In this document: piece by piece, positions 44,677-53,705 of the stretch
Layout of the letters: each line of letters begins with the position of its first letter
How positions within the stretch are numbered: the first letter of the stretch is position 1
NCBI RefSeq assembly: GCF_002726155.1
Contig: NZ_PBSH01000026.1
Location: 1 to 64,000, forward strand
Reading direction: 5' to 3'
Length of the DNA stretch: 64,000 nt
Source: Alcanivorax sp.
GTDB taxonomy: Bacteria; Pseudomonadota; Gammaproteobacteria; Pseudomonadales; Alcanivoracaceae
The notes under the pieces: model-generated
Told to the model about the DNA's origin: nothing
The model's database searches: none
The model's input: only the letters and a program-made list of their open reading frames with translations
Position numbers and translations under genes: made by a program

Positions 44677-45706
44677 GGGCACCTCCTGCTCCTTCCATGT
44701 TTTCTGCCGAGGCGGCCAGGGCATTGCTGTCGCTGTCCTGGCCGCTGATGGCCATGGACATGACGGCCATGCGCACGGCGATGCCGAAGGTCACCTGATT
44801 GAGAATCACGGAACGGGGACCATCCGCCACTTCCGAGGCGATTTCCACGCCCCGATTGATCGGCCCGGGATGCATCACAATGGCGTCATCCTTGGCGAAC
44901 TGAAGCTTGTCGTTGTTCAGCCCATAGAGGCGGAAGAACTCGCCTTCGCTGGGCAACAGGGCGGAATCCATACGTTCTTTCTGCAACCGCAGCATGATCA
45001 CCACGTCCACGTCTTTCAGGCCCTGGGCCATGTCCGTGAACACGGTGGCGCCCAGCGCTTCCGCATCCACCGGCAGCAGCGTCTTGGGGCCGATCAGGCG
45101 CACTTCCTCTGCGCCGAGAATATTCAATGCGTGAACCTGTGAGCGGGCCACCCGGGAATGCAGGATGTCGCCGACAATGGCCACTTTCAGCCCGGCAAAC
45201 CCGCCCTTGTAGTGGCGGATGGTATACATGTCGAGCATGGCCTGGGTGGGATGGGCATGGCGCCCGTCACCGGCATTGATTACCGCCACGCTGGGCGTCA
45301 CTTCGTTGGCTATAAAGAACGGCGCGCCGGAATCCTGGTGGCGCACCACGAACATGTCCGCCGCCATGGCTTCCAGGTTGCGCAGGGTATCGAGCAGGGT
45401 TTCGCCCTTGCTGGTGGCGGACTTGGCGATATCCAGGTTGAGCACGTCGGCGCTCAGCCGCTGGGCCGCCAGCTCAAAGGTGCTGCGGGTGCGGGTACTG
45501 GACTCGAAAAACAGGTTCACCACGGTCTTGCCGCGCAACAGGGGGACCTTCTTGATCGCCCGACCGCCCACATCCACAAAGCTGGCTGCGGTATCGAGAA
45601 TATCTTCCAGCAAGGAACGGGGAAGGTGCTCAGTAGTGAGGAAATGGCGAAGCTTACCGTCGTCGGTAAGTTGTACTCGGGAGGATGGCGCAAGCGTCGG
45701 CGTCAT
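44663..45706 (-). CDS. pyrB: Aspartate carbamoyltransferase catalytic chain
   Basis: PyrB makes carbamoyl-aspartate, the committed step in pyrimidine synthesis. The 347-residue protein shows the carbamoyl-phosphate site [19 protein letters not shown] near residue 69, [16 protein letters not shown] near residue 149 and [12 protein letters not shown] near residue 287. The order pyrR-pyrB-pyrC' and the 14-bp overlap with pyrC' match Pseudomonas, where PyrB and PyrC' form one complex. Confidence 0.95.
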   Translation of the reverse strand: MTPTLAPSSRVQLTDDGKLRHFLTTEHLPRSLLEDILDTAASFVDVGGRAIKKVPLLRGKTVVNLFFESSTRTRSTFELAAQRLSADVLNLDIAKSATSKGETLLDTLRNLEAMAADMFVVRHQDSGAPFFIANEVTPSVAVINAGDGRHAHPTQAMLDMYTIRHYKGGFAGLKVAIVGDILHSRVARSQVHALNILGAEEVRLIGPKTLLPVDAEALGATVFTDMAQGLKDVDVVIMLRLQKERMDSALLPSEGEFFRLYGLNNDKLQFAKDDAIVMHPGPINRGVEIASEVADGPRSVILNQVTFGIAVRMAVMSMAISGQDSDSNALAASAENMEGAGGARGQR

Positions 45707-45708
45707 TC

Positions 45709-46257
45709 TTATGACCTTGTCTCTGTGTCGTCCTCAACCACCAGATTGCGAATCTCGGCAATCAACGGAGAGGGCCCCCGTAATTCTACCCGTTGATGGG
45801 GTGGCAATGCCAAAGTTTCCCCGCAAATATCGGCACGAATTGGCAATTGCCGATGGCCGATGTCGAACAGCACCACCAGGGAGATGGACGCCGGGCGACC
45901 AAAATCAAACAACTCGTTCATGGCCGCGCGAATGGTACGCCCGGTCATCAACACATCATCCACCAACAAGATATGCTGGCCATCCACATCAAACGGCAGC
46001 TTGGATGGCGTCACCGTGGGCTTGAGACCACGGGTATCGAAGTCGTCCCGGTAGAACGCCGGATTCAACGACCCCAGCGGCAACGCCGTAGGCAAACGCT
46101 CATTAAGTGCCTGCGCCACCCAGGCGCCCCCGGATTCAATCCCCACCAGCAACGGCGACTTGTCCGCAAAGCGCTCATTGATGGCCACCGCCATGGCATC
46201 CAGGTGTGTCTGCAATTGTTGCTCGTCCCAGCTCAAGGCCGCTCTCCCACAATCCAT
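45709..46257 (-). CDS. pyrR: PyrR-type uracil phosphoribosyltransferase / regulator
   Basis: The 182-residue protein has a phosphoribosyltransferase fold with [20 protein letters not shown] and the PRPP-binding [22 protein letters not shown] near residue 95. It is separated from pyrB by two bases. In Bacillus PyrR is an RNA-binding attenuator; in Pseudomonas its role is less clear. The start at ATG 46257 fits family length. Confidence 0.88.
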   Translation of the reverse strand: MDCGRAALSWDEQQLQTHLDAMAVAINERFADKSPLLVGIESGGAWVAQALNERLPTALPLGSLNPAFYRDDFDTRGLKPTVTPSKLPFDVDGQHILLVDDVLMTGRTIRAAMNELFDFGRPASISLVVLFDIGHRQLPIRADICGETLALPPHQRVELRGPSPLIAEIRNLVVEDDTETRS

Positions 46258-46495
46258 AAGGCATATCCAGAGCGGTAAGAGTAGCAGAAGGCCGGGCTGC
46301 TGAGGCAATCAACGGAACAGCTGATCAAACCGTTCAGTTTTTTGCGCTGTGTCCCGGCCTGAAATACCGACAAGCTGGTCGCTGACGCATAACGCCTGTA
46401 AGTTTTGTATAAGCCGGAACCTGACGCGCTGTGCGGACTCTGAACAAGAAGGGATCGCCCGGCAACACGGGCAGCAACACCGGAAGGGAACCATC

Positions 46496-47089
46496 ATGAA
46501 ACTGCGCAACGACCCGCAACGCTTTGGCGCTATTGCGCTATTATTCCACTGGCTGGTGGCATTGGCGGTGATCGGCCTGTTTGCGCTGGGCTTTTATATG
46601 GTGGACCTGGGCTATTACGACCCCTGGTATCGCGAAGGCCCGGATCTGCATCGCAGCATCGGCATACTGCTGTTTATCGCCATGCTGCTGCGACTGGCCT
46701 GGCGCTTTATTTCACCGCCGCCGGCACCGCTGCCCACCCACAAACCCTGGGAAAGAATCAGCGCCCATCTCACTCACTGGGCGCTGTACCTGCTGCTATT
46801 TGTAGCCATGATCAGCGGCTACCTGATCAGCAGTGCCGATGGCTCTTCCGTGGATGTGTTCAACTGGTTCGCCGTTCCCTCGGTGAGCGGCCACCAGACC
46901 GGCCTGGAAGACACCGCCGGGCTGATTCATTACTGGGCCACCTGGGCCGTCATCGGCCTGGCCGGCCTGCACGCGCTGGCCGCCGTCAAACATCATCTTT
47001 TTGATCGCGACGACACCTTACGCCGCATTCTTGGCCTGGCGCCACGAGCCACAACGCAAATCCCAAACGACACTCACAACCTATCTTAA
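46496..47089 (+). CDS. Cytochrome b561
   Basis: The 197-residue membrane protein has four helices and the His residues expected for two b hemes: [33 protein letters not shown] and [27 protein letters not shown]. It moves electrons between quinol and the periplasm, often to superoxide. GAAGGGAACCATC precedes the ATG at 46496. A YceI gene follows within 20 bp, a common pairing. Confidence 0.88.
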   Translation: MKLRNDPQRFGAIALLFHWLVALAVIGLFALGFYMVDLGYYDPWYREGPDLHRSIGILLFIAMLLRLAWRFISPPPAPLPTHKPWERISAHLTHWALYLLLFVAMISGYLISSADGSSVDVFNWFAVPSVSGHQTGLEDTAGLIHYWATWAVIGLAGLHALAAVKHHLFDRDDTLRRILGLAPRATTQIPNDTHNLS

Positions 47090-47108
47090 TCACCTGAAAC
47101 GGAGTTTG

Positions 47109-47705
47109 ATGCTTATGTCGACGTTATTGAAAAAAGTCACGATCCCCGCCCTGGCGCTACTGCTCAGTAGCATGGCGTTCGCCGACCAGCCCGGAGGCAC
47201 TTATCAGTTCGACAAAAAAGGCGCCCACCAGTTTGTCACCTTCAAAATTTCTCATCTGGGTTACAGCTGGCTGTATGGCCGCTTCAATGATTTCAACGGC
47301 ACCTTCACCGTGGATGCTGAAAACCCGGAGAACAGCCAGGTAACCGCGACCATCCAGACGGCCAGCGTAGACTCCAACCACGCTGAACGTGACAAGCACC
47401 TGCGCGGTGATGATTTTCTGGACGTGGACGAATATCCAACAGCCACCTTCAAGAGCACCAGCATTGAAAAAACCGGCGAGAAAACCGCAAAAATCACCGG
47501 CGACTTCACCCTTCATGGCGTGACCAAACCGGTAACACTGGATGCCAAACTGATCGGTTACGGCGATGATCCCTGGGGCGGCTACCGCATGGGCCTGGAA
47601 GCCAGCACAACACTGACACTGGCAGACTTCGGCATCACCAAGAATTTGGGGCCGGCATCAGAAACCGTGGAAATTATTATTTCTGTGGAAGGGATCAAGC
47701 AGTAA
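47109..47705 (+). CDS. YceI-family periplasmic protein
   Basis: The 198-residue precursor has a signal peptide ([12 protein letters not shown]) and the lipocalin-like YceI fold: [55 protein letters not shown] and [18 protein letters not shown]. YceI proteins bind isoprenoid quinones or related lipids. It forms a unit with the cytochrome b561 gene. GGAG sits four bases before the ATG at 47109; another ATG at 47115 is possible. Confidence 0.9.
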   Translation: MLMSTLLKKVTIPALALLLSSMAFADQPGGTYQFDKKGAHQFVTFKISHLGYSWLYGRFNDFNGTFTVDAENPENSQVTATIQTASVDSNHAERDKHLRGDDFLDVDEYPTATFKSTSIEKTGEKTAKITGDFTLHGVTKPVTLDAKLIGYGDDPWGGYRMGLEASTTLTLADFGITKNLGPASETVEIIISVEGIKQ

Positions 47706-47720
47706 GCTCTGCTGGTTTTC

Positions 47721-47834
47721 GCAGGTCGGATTAGCCACAGGCGTAATCCGACCTCCACACTTTTACGCAAGAAGAACAGAGGATGTCAGGTTACGCCTAC
47801 GGCTCTTTGTGCCGGCCGGGTGGACCTGACCTAC
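47721..47834. repeat. Paired GTAGGTCGG / GTCAGGTTACGCC inverted repeats (family A)
   Basis: GCAGGTCGGATTAGCC with GGCGTAATCCGACCT (47721-47754) is followed by GTCAGGTTACGCCTACGGC with ACCTGACCTAC (47785-47834). It is the same pair as at 3143-3236, in the opposite order, and separates convergent yceI and ruvX. Confidence 0.7.
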
Positions 47835-47847
47835 CTTTTACCACCCA

Positions 47848-48252
47848 TTAGCCAATGGCCTCGGCATCACCCGCAAAAAAGCCTTCGGCAATAATCACCG
47901 CCGCCATGGAATCCACCCGGCTATCGGCTTTCTGAATGCCGGTACGCTCACGGGCTTCGCGGGTACTCAAACGCTCATCCACCAGCCACACTTTTTTTCC
48001 AAATCGGCCATGCAGACGATTGGCAAATTTACGCGCGCGGCCGGTGGACTCGCTATCGCTGCCATCCATGTTCAACGGCAAGCCGACAACCAGAGCTTCC
48101 GGTTCCCACTCTTTCAAAAGCGCGGCGATATCATCCCAGTTGGGTTGGGTATTCTTGCAGGGCAGGGCCTTCAAGGGCGTGGCGGTGCCCAGCAGCTCGT
48201 TGCCACTGGCCACACCGATTTTTTGTGTACCGTAGTCAAAGGCAAGAATCAT
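47848..48252 (-). CDS. ruvX: Putative pre-16S rRNA / Holliday-junction nuclease YqgF (RuvX)
   Basis: The 134-residue RNase H-fold protein has ILAFDYGTQKIGVASGN at the start with the first catalytic Asp, EALVVGLPLNMDGSDSE in the middle and DERLSTREARERTG later, the standard YqgF blocks. It processes 16S rRNA 5' ends and has been linked to Holliday junction resolution. It lies downstream of algH, as in Pseudomonas. Confidence 0.92.
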   Translation of the reverse strand: MILAFDYGTQKIGVASGNELLGTATPLKALPCKNTQPNWDDIAALLKEWEPEALVVGLPLNMDGSDSESTGRARKFANRLHGRFGKKVWLVDERLSTREARERTGIQKADSRVDSMAAVIIAEGFFAGDAEAIG

Positions 48253-48258
48253 AGAGGT

Positions 48259-48419
48259 AATAAATAGCTAATAATGAATAGTTAATAGTTGCGCGATCTC
48301 GTTGCTCTGATTTTGCAAGGTTCGTCGCCGCGCCCGGTGTTGCGACCGCGGCTTCTAACCTTGCAAGAACAAGAACTTCAACCGCGCCGCTATTAATTAT
48401 TAACTATTCATTATTAATT
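48259..48419. repeat. AT-rich inverted repeat of AATAATGAATAGTTAAT words (family C)
   Basis: AATAATGAATAGTTAATAGT on the left faces TATTAACTATTCATTATTAA-type sequence on the right. Inside is a perfect TTGCAAGGTT / AACCTTGCAA pair (48314-48364) with GC-rich stem. It fills the algH-ruvX gap. Confidence 0.75.
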
Positions 48420-48424
48420 GCCTT

Positions 48425-48985
48425 TCAGCTGTGCCCCGCCTGCGTGGCAATCAGACTCATATCGACACCAATGCGCGCGGCGGCAGCATGCCAGGTTTGC
48501 TCAAAGGGAGTATCAAGCACCAGCTCGCGGCTGGCAGGGGTGCTGAGCCAGGCGTTATCCACCAGCTCCTGCTCCAACTGCCCGGCATCCCAGCCCGCGT
48601 AGCCCAGACAGATCAGGGACTGCTCCGGGCCTTCACCAATGGCGATGGCTTCGAGAATGTCACGGCTGGTGGTCAGGATCAGGCCATCACTGAGGACGGT
48701 GCTGGCGTGCCAGCGGGTGGCGGCACTGTGCAGCACAAAGCCGGCTTCCTGCTGGATCGGCCCACCCGCCACCACCCGGTGCCGCTCGGACGGCGGTACT
48801 TCGATTTCAATATCCATGTCGCTGAGGATATCGCCAAGGCTGATCTGCACCGGGCGGTTGAGCGTCAGCCCCATGGCCCCCTCGCTGCTGTGCTCAACGA
48901 TATAGGTAACGGAATGTTCAAAGTCCGGGTCAGCCATTTGTGGCATGGCCACCAGCAACTGGTGCTTCAAGGGTGTGTTTTCCAT
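48425..48985 (-). CDS. algH: UPF0301 protein AlgH (YqgE)
   Basis: The 186-residue protein opens LKHQLLVAMPQMADPDFEHSVTYIVEHSSEGAMGLTLNRP and later shows GGPIQQEAGFVLH and CLGYAGWDAGQLEQELVDNAWL, the UPF0301 family blocks. AlgH was linked to alginate control in Pseudomonas, but its biochemistry is unknown. It lies upstream of ruvX. The start at 48985 fits family length. Confidence 0.92.
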   Translation of the reverse strand: MENTPLKHQLLVAMPQMADPDFEHSVTYIVEHSSEGAMGLTLNRPVQISLGDILSDMDIEIEVPPSERHRVVAGGPIQQEAGFVLHSAATRWHASTVLSDGLILTTSRDILEAIAIGEGPEQSLICLGYAGWDAGQLEQELVDNAWLSTPASRELVLDTPFEQTWHAAAARIGVDMSLIATQAGHS

Positions 48986-49104
48986 GGGGACAGTATCCGG
49001 GGAGGGGAGGAGCGCTGCAAGCTCAAGGAGCCCCGAGAGGACCAACCTGGGAGAATTTCGTACAGAAACAGGGGAGGGCAAGCGCTGGCAGACCAAGCCC
49101 GGCC

Positions 49105-49185
49105 TGATCCGGCTTCCCTCGGATCAAGCCCGACTCGCAAAGTCGGGAGCTATCGCTGATCCGCCCCACCTTTCAGGCGGGCTCA
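49105..49185. terminator. Cluster of hairpins after the DAHP synthase gene
   Basis: Three hairpins follow in order on the minus strand: CCGCC/GGCGG (about 49162-49180), CCCGACT/AGTCGGG with a five-base loop (49129-49147) and TGATCC/GGATCA (about 49105-49126). They lie between the island operon and algH. No long T tract is seen, so termination is plausible but not certain. The start of this cluster overlaps the last codons of the DAHP synthase gene. Confidence 0.4.
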
Positions 49186-50267
49186 AGCTCCGACTGGCAA
49201 CGGGCCTTCAAGGCGACCCGAATATCATTGGCTAAATTGATCAGGCAGCTCTCCGTACTTGACCAATCAAGGCAAGAGTCCGTTATGGAAACCCCGTGGC
49301 GAAGCTCTTCCTTGCCTTTAACGTCGAGGCTTTGATTGCCAAAGTTAAGATGGCTTTCCATCATGAAGCCAACGACGGAGCGATTACCTTGCTGAATCTG
49401 GGAGGCAATATCACTCACCACCAAGGGCTGGCGTGTGGGATCCTTCCCTGAATTGGCGTGACTGCAATCCACCATAATGGTGGGTTCCAACCCGGCATCC
49501 GCTAATACAGCCTCACACGTCCCGACACTCTGCCTGTCATAATTTGGCCCAGCATCACCACCACGCAGCACGATATGTGAATAATCATTGCCTTTGGTTT
49601 TGATAACCGCCACCTGACCCTGACCATTGATGCCAAGAAAGCGATGAGGATGCGCAGAAGACTTCAGCGCATTAACCGCCAACATCAAACTACCGTCAGT
49701 GGCATTCTTGAACCCCACCGGCGACGAGAGACCACTGGCCATTTCCCGATGGGTCTGGGATTCGGTGGTTCGCGCACCAATGGCATACCAGCTGATCAAA
49801 TCAGACAGGTACTGTGGTGCTACCGGATCGAGAGCTTCTGTAGCCACAGGAACCCCCATTGAAGTGATCTCCACTAGGAGTTTTCTCGCGATCTGCAACC
49901 CTTCTTCTATCCTGAAACTGTTATCCAGATGAGGGTCATTGATAAGCCCTTTCCAACCCACAGTAGTTCGGGGCTTCTCGAAATAAACCCGCATAACAAT
50001 ATAGAGCGTGTCGGAAAGCTTCTCGGATATCGATTTTAATCTTTTTGCATACTCAAGTGCCGATTCCACATCATGGATAGAGCAAGGACCAACAATAGCA
50101 ATGAGGCGGTGATCCTTTTTTTCAAGAATGTTCTTGATGACACGGCGACTATCGCTAACCGTTTTTGCACCCGATTCAGACACTGGCATAGATGTTTTAA
50201 TTTGTTCAGGGTTGACCAGCATGAACTGAGATTCAATATTCAAATTGTCCGTATTATTGGGTTCCAT
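49173..50267 (-). CDS. 3-deoxy-7-phosphoheptulonate (DAHP) synthase, type I
   Basis: This enzyme condenses phosphoenolpyruvate and erythrose 4-phosphate in the first step to chorismate. The 364-residue protein has AroF/AroG landmarks: GPCSIHD, MRVYFEKPRTTVGWKGLINDPH, GARTTESQTHREMASGLSSPVGFKN and MVDCSHANSGK. Metal ligands Cys, His, Glu and Asp are all visible. It is last in the island operon, 32 bp after the FMO gene, so it should raise chorismate for the cluster. The final CQSELEPA extends past the usual end KARRG-like and has host-like GC. AAGGATATTG precedes the ATG. Confidence 0.9.
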   Translation of the reverse strand: MEPNNTDNLNIESQFMLVNPEQIKTSMPVSESGAKTVSDSRRVIKNILEKKDHRLIAIVGPCSIHDVESALEYAKRLKSISEKLSDTLYIVMRVYFEKPRTTVGWKGLINDPHLDNSFRIEEGLQIARKLLVEITSMGVPVATEALDPVAPQYLSDLISWYAIGARTTESQTHREMASGLSSPVGFKNATDGSLMLAVNALKSSAHPHRFLGINGQGQVAVIKTKGNDYSHIVLRGGDAGPNYDRQSVGTCEAVLADAGLEPTIMVDCSHANSGKDPTRQPLVVSDIASQIQQGNRSVVGFMMESHLNFGNQSLDVKGKEELRHGVSITDSCLDWSSTESCLINLANDIRVALKARCQSELEPA

Positions 50268-50299
50268 TTTCAATATCCTTAAGCATCCATGCACTGATG

Positions 50300-52039
50300 T
50301 CAGTTCTTTACACCGTATTGGAAATCGAGATTTTTGGGGTGTACAAATGATGGCATGAAAGACAGCGCTATCATCGTCAGCATAAACCCGTAGTCATGAA
50401 GAGGAACTTCCTCAGTCATAATATCTTCAACCGCCTCATCATAATGGTGATGAGGGCCGATCATTCGGTAGCAAGACTGGTTAAAGGAATAAAACCATAA
50501 CCTTACTAGTAGCCGAGGCTTGGTGATCAGTTTATGAAACGGGTAGTGGCAACCAATTTCTCTTGCAATAGAGTCCAGAAACATGATCTGAGAAGGCATG
50601 GATTCAGTATGATTCGGACTGAGGCACATCCATTGTTCTTCCCAATCCTTCTCTTTTTCAATTCGATCGCCAACGTCTTCAGGGAGGTTGATCTTATTGC
50701 TACATAAAAGGGCAAAATAGCGCGCCTGCATTTCTGAGCAAATTGGAATTCCGCCACTAATAGGACGAACAAAACCGATCATGGCCAGGCGCCCATTATG
50801 ATCCGGATGAAAAGCATGCTTGTAGAGATTTCGAACGTTATTGTCTTTAATTTCCACATTGCTCAGCAACGAAAAATCTTTTTTGAACCCCGTACACAAC
50901 AGAATTTTGTCAAATTTTTCCGAAGTTGAATCATTAAAGTAAACCGTGCCCCCATCAACCCTTCCAATGCCACAATCCTTAACAACAAGCTTGTTGTTAA
51001 GGATATTAGGGACAAAACTTACATTCTTTGAGAAAATAATCTTTTGAGACCAATTCCCTTTTTCATGATGGGATTTTTTATTCCATTTATTAATGAAATC
51101 CACCACCTCTTTTTCATTTTTTGTATCATAGTCAATTTTTGATGGGTCGCCATCCTGGCCCATATTATTCTTTCCAGGATCATTATTTTTTTTATCACCC
51201 ATTATCTTTCTGGAAAGAAAGTTAGCCGGGATCGAGGCCAGACCATAGGCATTCACAACCCCCAGAAAAATATTCCTGAGGGCCCAACTATCCTGGCTAT
51301 AGGATTTCATCTGGAATTTTATTTTCGAAGCCCTGTTCCACATTTCATAATGATGAGACCGGGTGGTTAACGTGTCCGTCGAATACTTCCCGTAGATAAG
51401 ACGGGGAATAAGAAAAGTATGGGACCTGATCGAAACCACGCATTTCTGGGCAACATTGGAAACTTCTCTAAGCATATCCGCACCCGACTCAGCCAGGCCG
51501 ATAGCCAAAACTTTCTTACCCTCAAAGTCTTTACTATTCCGATAAGACTTGGAGTGGACAACCTCGCCAGTGAAGCCATCAATTTCACTAATTTCAGTAT
51601 TGGCCGTCTTAAACGGTCCACTGCAAATTGCAACAGCCTCAAAGCGGTGAGACGAAACTCTTTTATCCCCCACCTTTACCTTTACTATCCAGGAGCCATC
51701 ACTTTCTCGGATCACTTCCTTGACGAGACTGTTGAATTTTATGTGTCTGGTAAGGCCAAATTCATCAGAATACTCTTCAAGATAACGAAGATATCCTTTA
51801 TGGTCCGTAAACTTCCTGCCGTCTTTGAAAATAAAATCAGAAAAAGACATCATTTTCATAGAAACAGTAAGCATCATGTTGTCATAGGCCTTCATCTGCT
51901 GCCCATCATCACCACCTCGATACCATATGCCACCGACACTTTCGTTGGCATCAAAGCAAGTGACATCATGGCTTTCATCAAGCAATTGTTTGATTGTCGT
52001 TAACCCGGAAGGGCCAGCACCAATAACACAGACTTTCAT
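50300..52039 (-). CDS. FMO-type flavin monooxygenase 1
   Basis: The 579-residue flavoprotein has a FAD motif CVIGAGPSGLTTIKQL at the N-terminus, a GGIWYRGG segment, the FMO fingerprint FTGEVVHSKSY near residue 155 and an NADP motif LAIGLAESGADML near residue 173. A later YFALLCSNKINLPED block is shared with the second FMO-like gene. Class B flavoproteins of this type oxygenate N or S atoms, do Baeyer-Villiger chemistry, or, in the Bmp5 group of marine bacteria, halogenate phenolic acids while removing CO2. Which applies is unknown. AT-rich coding. GGAATTATT precedes the ATG. Confidence 0.8.
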   Translation of the reverse strand: MKVCVIGAGPSGLTTIKQLLDESHDVTCFDANESVGGIWYRGGDDGQQMKAYDNMMLTVSMKMMSFSDFIFKDGRKFTDHKGYLRYLEEYSDEFGLTRHIKFNSLVKEVIRESDGSWIVKVKVGDKRVSSHRFEAVAICSGPFKTANTEISEIDGFTGEVVHSKSYRNSKDFEGKKVLAIGLAESGADMLREVSNVAQKCVVSIRSHTFLIPRLIYGKYSTDTLTTRSHHYEMWNRASKIKFQMKSYSQDSWALRNIFLGVVNAYGLASIPANFLSRKIMGDKKNNDPGKNNMGQDGDPSKIDYDTKNEKEVVDFINKWNKKSHHEKGNWSQKIIFSKNVSFVPNILNNKLVVKDCGIGRVDGGTVYFNDSTSEKFDKILLCTGFKKDFSLLSNVEIKDNNVRNLYKHAFHPDHNGRLAMIGFVRPISGGIPICSEMQARYFALLCSNKINLPEDVGDRIEKEKDWEEQWMCLSPNHTESMPSQIMFLDSIAREIGCHYPFHKLITKPRLLVRLWFYSFNQSCYRMIGPHHHYDEAVEDIMTEEVPLHDYGFMLTMIALSFMPSFVHPKNLDFQYGVKN

Positions 52040-52089
52040 AATAATTCCCGTTTATTCATTACGGTTAATACCAAGGCTGAAAAGCCTGA

Positions 52090-52692
52090 TCAATTGATGG
52101 CGACAAGCCGCTGATTCGACAGAATTTGATCAATTCGGGATCTTGCCTGAACAACAATTTGCTCTCGCTCCCTCTTTGATCCGCCCGCATCAATAAGCTC
52201 GATGTTTCTAGCGCCGATAAATTTGCAAACAAAGCTGAAGTAAGAGCTTGCAAAGTCTTTTTCTCCACCTACCGGAGTGCCTCCCGAAGAAGTCACAATG
52301 TAGACATTACGGAGATTGTCACAAAGCCCAACCGCGCTCCCCGACTCGTACTTGAATGTCACACCGGGTTGGAGCACATAGTCGACCCACTGTTTCAAAA
52401 CAGCAGGAACCGTAAAGTTATAGATTGGCACCCCCACCACAAGCGAAGTCGCGCTACGGAGCTCCTCGATGAACTGGTCAGCAAAAAAGTGATGCCTGAC
52501 CAGACTAGGCCGATCAATACGCTTCCCGTTATGCAGATCAATCAAGTCTTGTCCAGAAAGAGAAGGAAAGGAGGTGTTCCCTAAATCACGATCAGTAATC
52601 GATTCACCCAGACCTTCAGCAAGATAACGAGTCAGTTCCCTGCTTATCGACAACTCGTTTCTGGCACTACAATCCATAAGCAGTGTGCTCAT
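52090..52692 (-). CDS. FMN-dependent NADH:quinone oxidoreductase / azoreductase (island copy)
   Basis: The 200-residue protein has the AzoR fold markers: DCSARNELSISRELTRYLAEGL, VVGVPIYNFTVPAVLKQWVDYVLQPGVTFKYESGSA near residue 85 and TSSGGTPVGGEKDFASSYF. Enzymes of this family reduce benzoquinones to hydroquinones with NADH. In this operon it may reduce or protect against a quinone product. It differs clearly from azoR at 37521. GGAAGTGAATCCTG precedes the ATG region. Confidence 0.85.
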   Translation of the reverse strand: MSTLLMDCSARNELSISRELTRYLAEGLGESITDRDLGNTSFPSLSGQDLIDLHNGKRIDRPSLVRHHFFADQFIEELRSATSLVVGVPIYNFTVPAVLKQWVDYVLQPGVTFKYESGSAVGLCDNLRNVYIVTSSGGTPVGGEKDFASSYFSFVCKFIGARNIELIDAGGSKREREQIVVQARSRIDQILSNQRLVAIN

Positions 52693-52845
52693 CAGGATTC
52701 ACTTCCTTGTTTTCAAGTTTCGCGGATACCCTGCCAAGACATAAAAATGGCAAAACAAAGCCATAACAGCCATTACCATCCGCTATTAAGAGAAATTTAT
52801 TCTGACGCCCCCCTCACATAAACCAATGGGTGAGAGGCTGGATAC

Positions 52846-53658
52846 TCAGGGTAACGTAAAGAAGTTCATTGCATCGTCATGCTGAACAAAATCAGCTTCC
52901 CATTTGTTATAGGGGAAAAAGACAACCAGCTCGATGGGCTCTTCTTTAAGATTCATGAAGGCATGGGGAACCATGGGCGGGATATTAATCACGTAGGGCC
53001 CTTCAACTTCAAAGACCTCATTTCCCAATTGGTATCTGACTTTCCCATTTTCTTTGAGAACATGGGTTTCTTCACTTTCATGGGTATGCAGTGGCGCGCC
53101 GCCACCTTGCTGGGTATAGGTAATGCCCACAGTGGTTGACTGGAAGCCGTGACGCTTGCCTTCCATTATTCGCACCCATTCACCAGGAGCCGGGTTAATG
53201 TTGACGAATTCATCCTCAGTTGTGACGTAATCTTCAACCGTGTTCATGGCAGGTAAATAGTAGTAGGCCGGTAAAAGATGCCGCTCCAGCGGAATAGTCT
53301 GATACTCACTGGCCGCATGAAGACGAGCTATCTCCCGGTCCGGGATAATATCCTGGATAAGTTCACCGCTTTCCGTGACAAAATCGTTATCAAGCGCATC
53401 TGCGGGGGTATACGTCACAGTGATATCAGGCTCATGATTTTCACTGCCATCCCCACCTCCGCCGTGACCATGACCATGACCATGTCCGTGACCTCGGCCT
53501 CGACCGCGTCCTTTGTTTTTTTGCCAGTACCAGTCCTGCTTAAGCTGACCGGAAGCATCAACTCGCTGGCTTGAAAAGTCATGGGCCTTGAGGTCCAACG
53601 GCATCCACGCCATCCCGATTACCAAAATCCCTATGCTTACTTTGCTGCGCATTTCCAT
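52846..53658 (-). CDS. Secreted cupin with a Gly/His/Arg-rich tract
   Basis: The 270-residue precursor has a signal peptide ending LDLKAHD. Residues about 48-68 form a GRGRGRGHGHGHGHGHGGGG tract. The C-terminal cupin has motif 1 GGGAPLHTHESEETHVLKENG near residue 190, with two His and Glu for metal, and motif 2 PPMVPHAFMN near residue 232. Exported to the periplasm or beyond, it could be a metal-dependent dioxygenase or isomerase acting on the cluster product; the tract may bind metal. A 153-bp gap separates it from the next gene, and no other feature is seen there. Confidence 0.75.
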   Translation of the reverse strand: MEMRSKVSIGILVIGMAWMPLDLKAHDFSSQRVDASGQLKQDWYWQKNKGRGRGRGHGHGHGHGHGGGGDGSENHEPDITVTYTPADALDNDFVTESGELIQDIIPDREIARLHAASEYQTIPLERHLLPAYYYLPAMNTVEDYVTTEDEFVNINPAPGEWVRIMEGKRHGFQSTTVGITYTQQGGGAPLHTHESEETHVLKENGKVRYQLGNEVFEVEGPYVINIPPMVPHAFMNLKEEPIELVVFFPYNKWEADFVQHDDAMNFFTLP

Positions 53659-53705
53659 TGCAAACCCCTGTTAGTTAAAAGCCCAGACATTGAGACGATC
53701 AAGAT

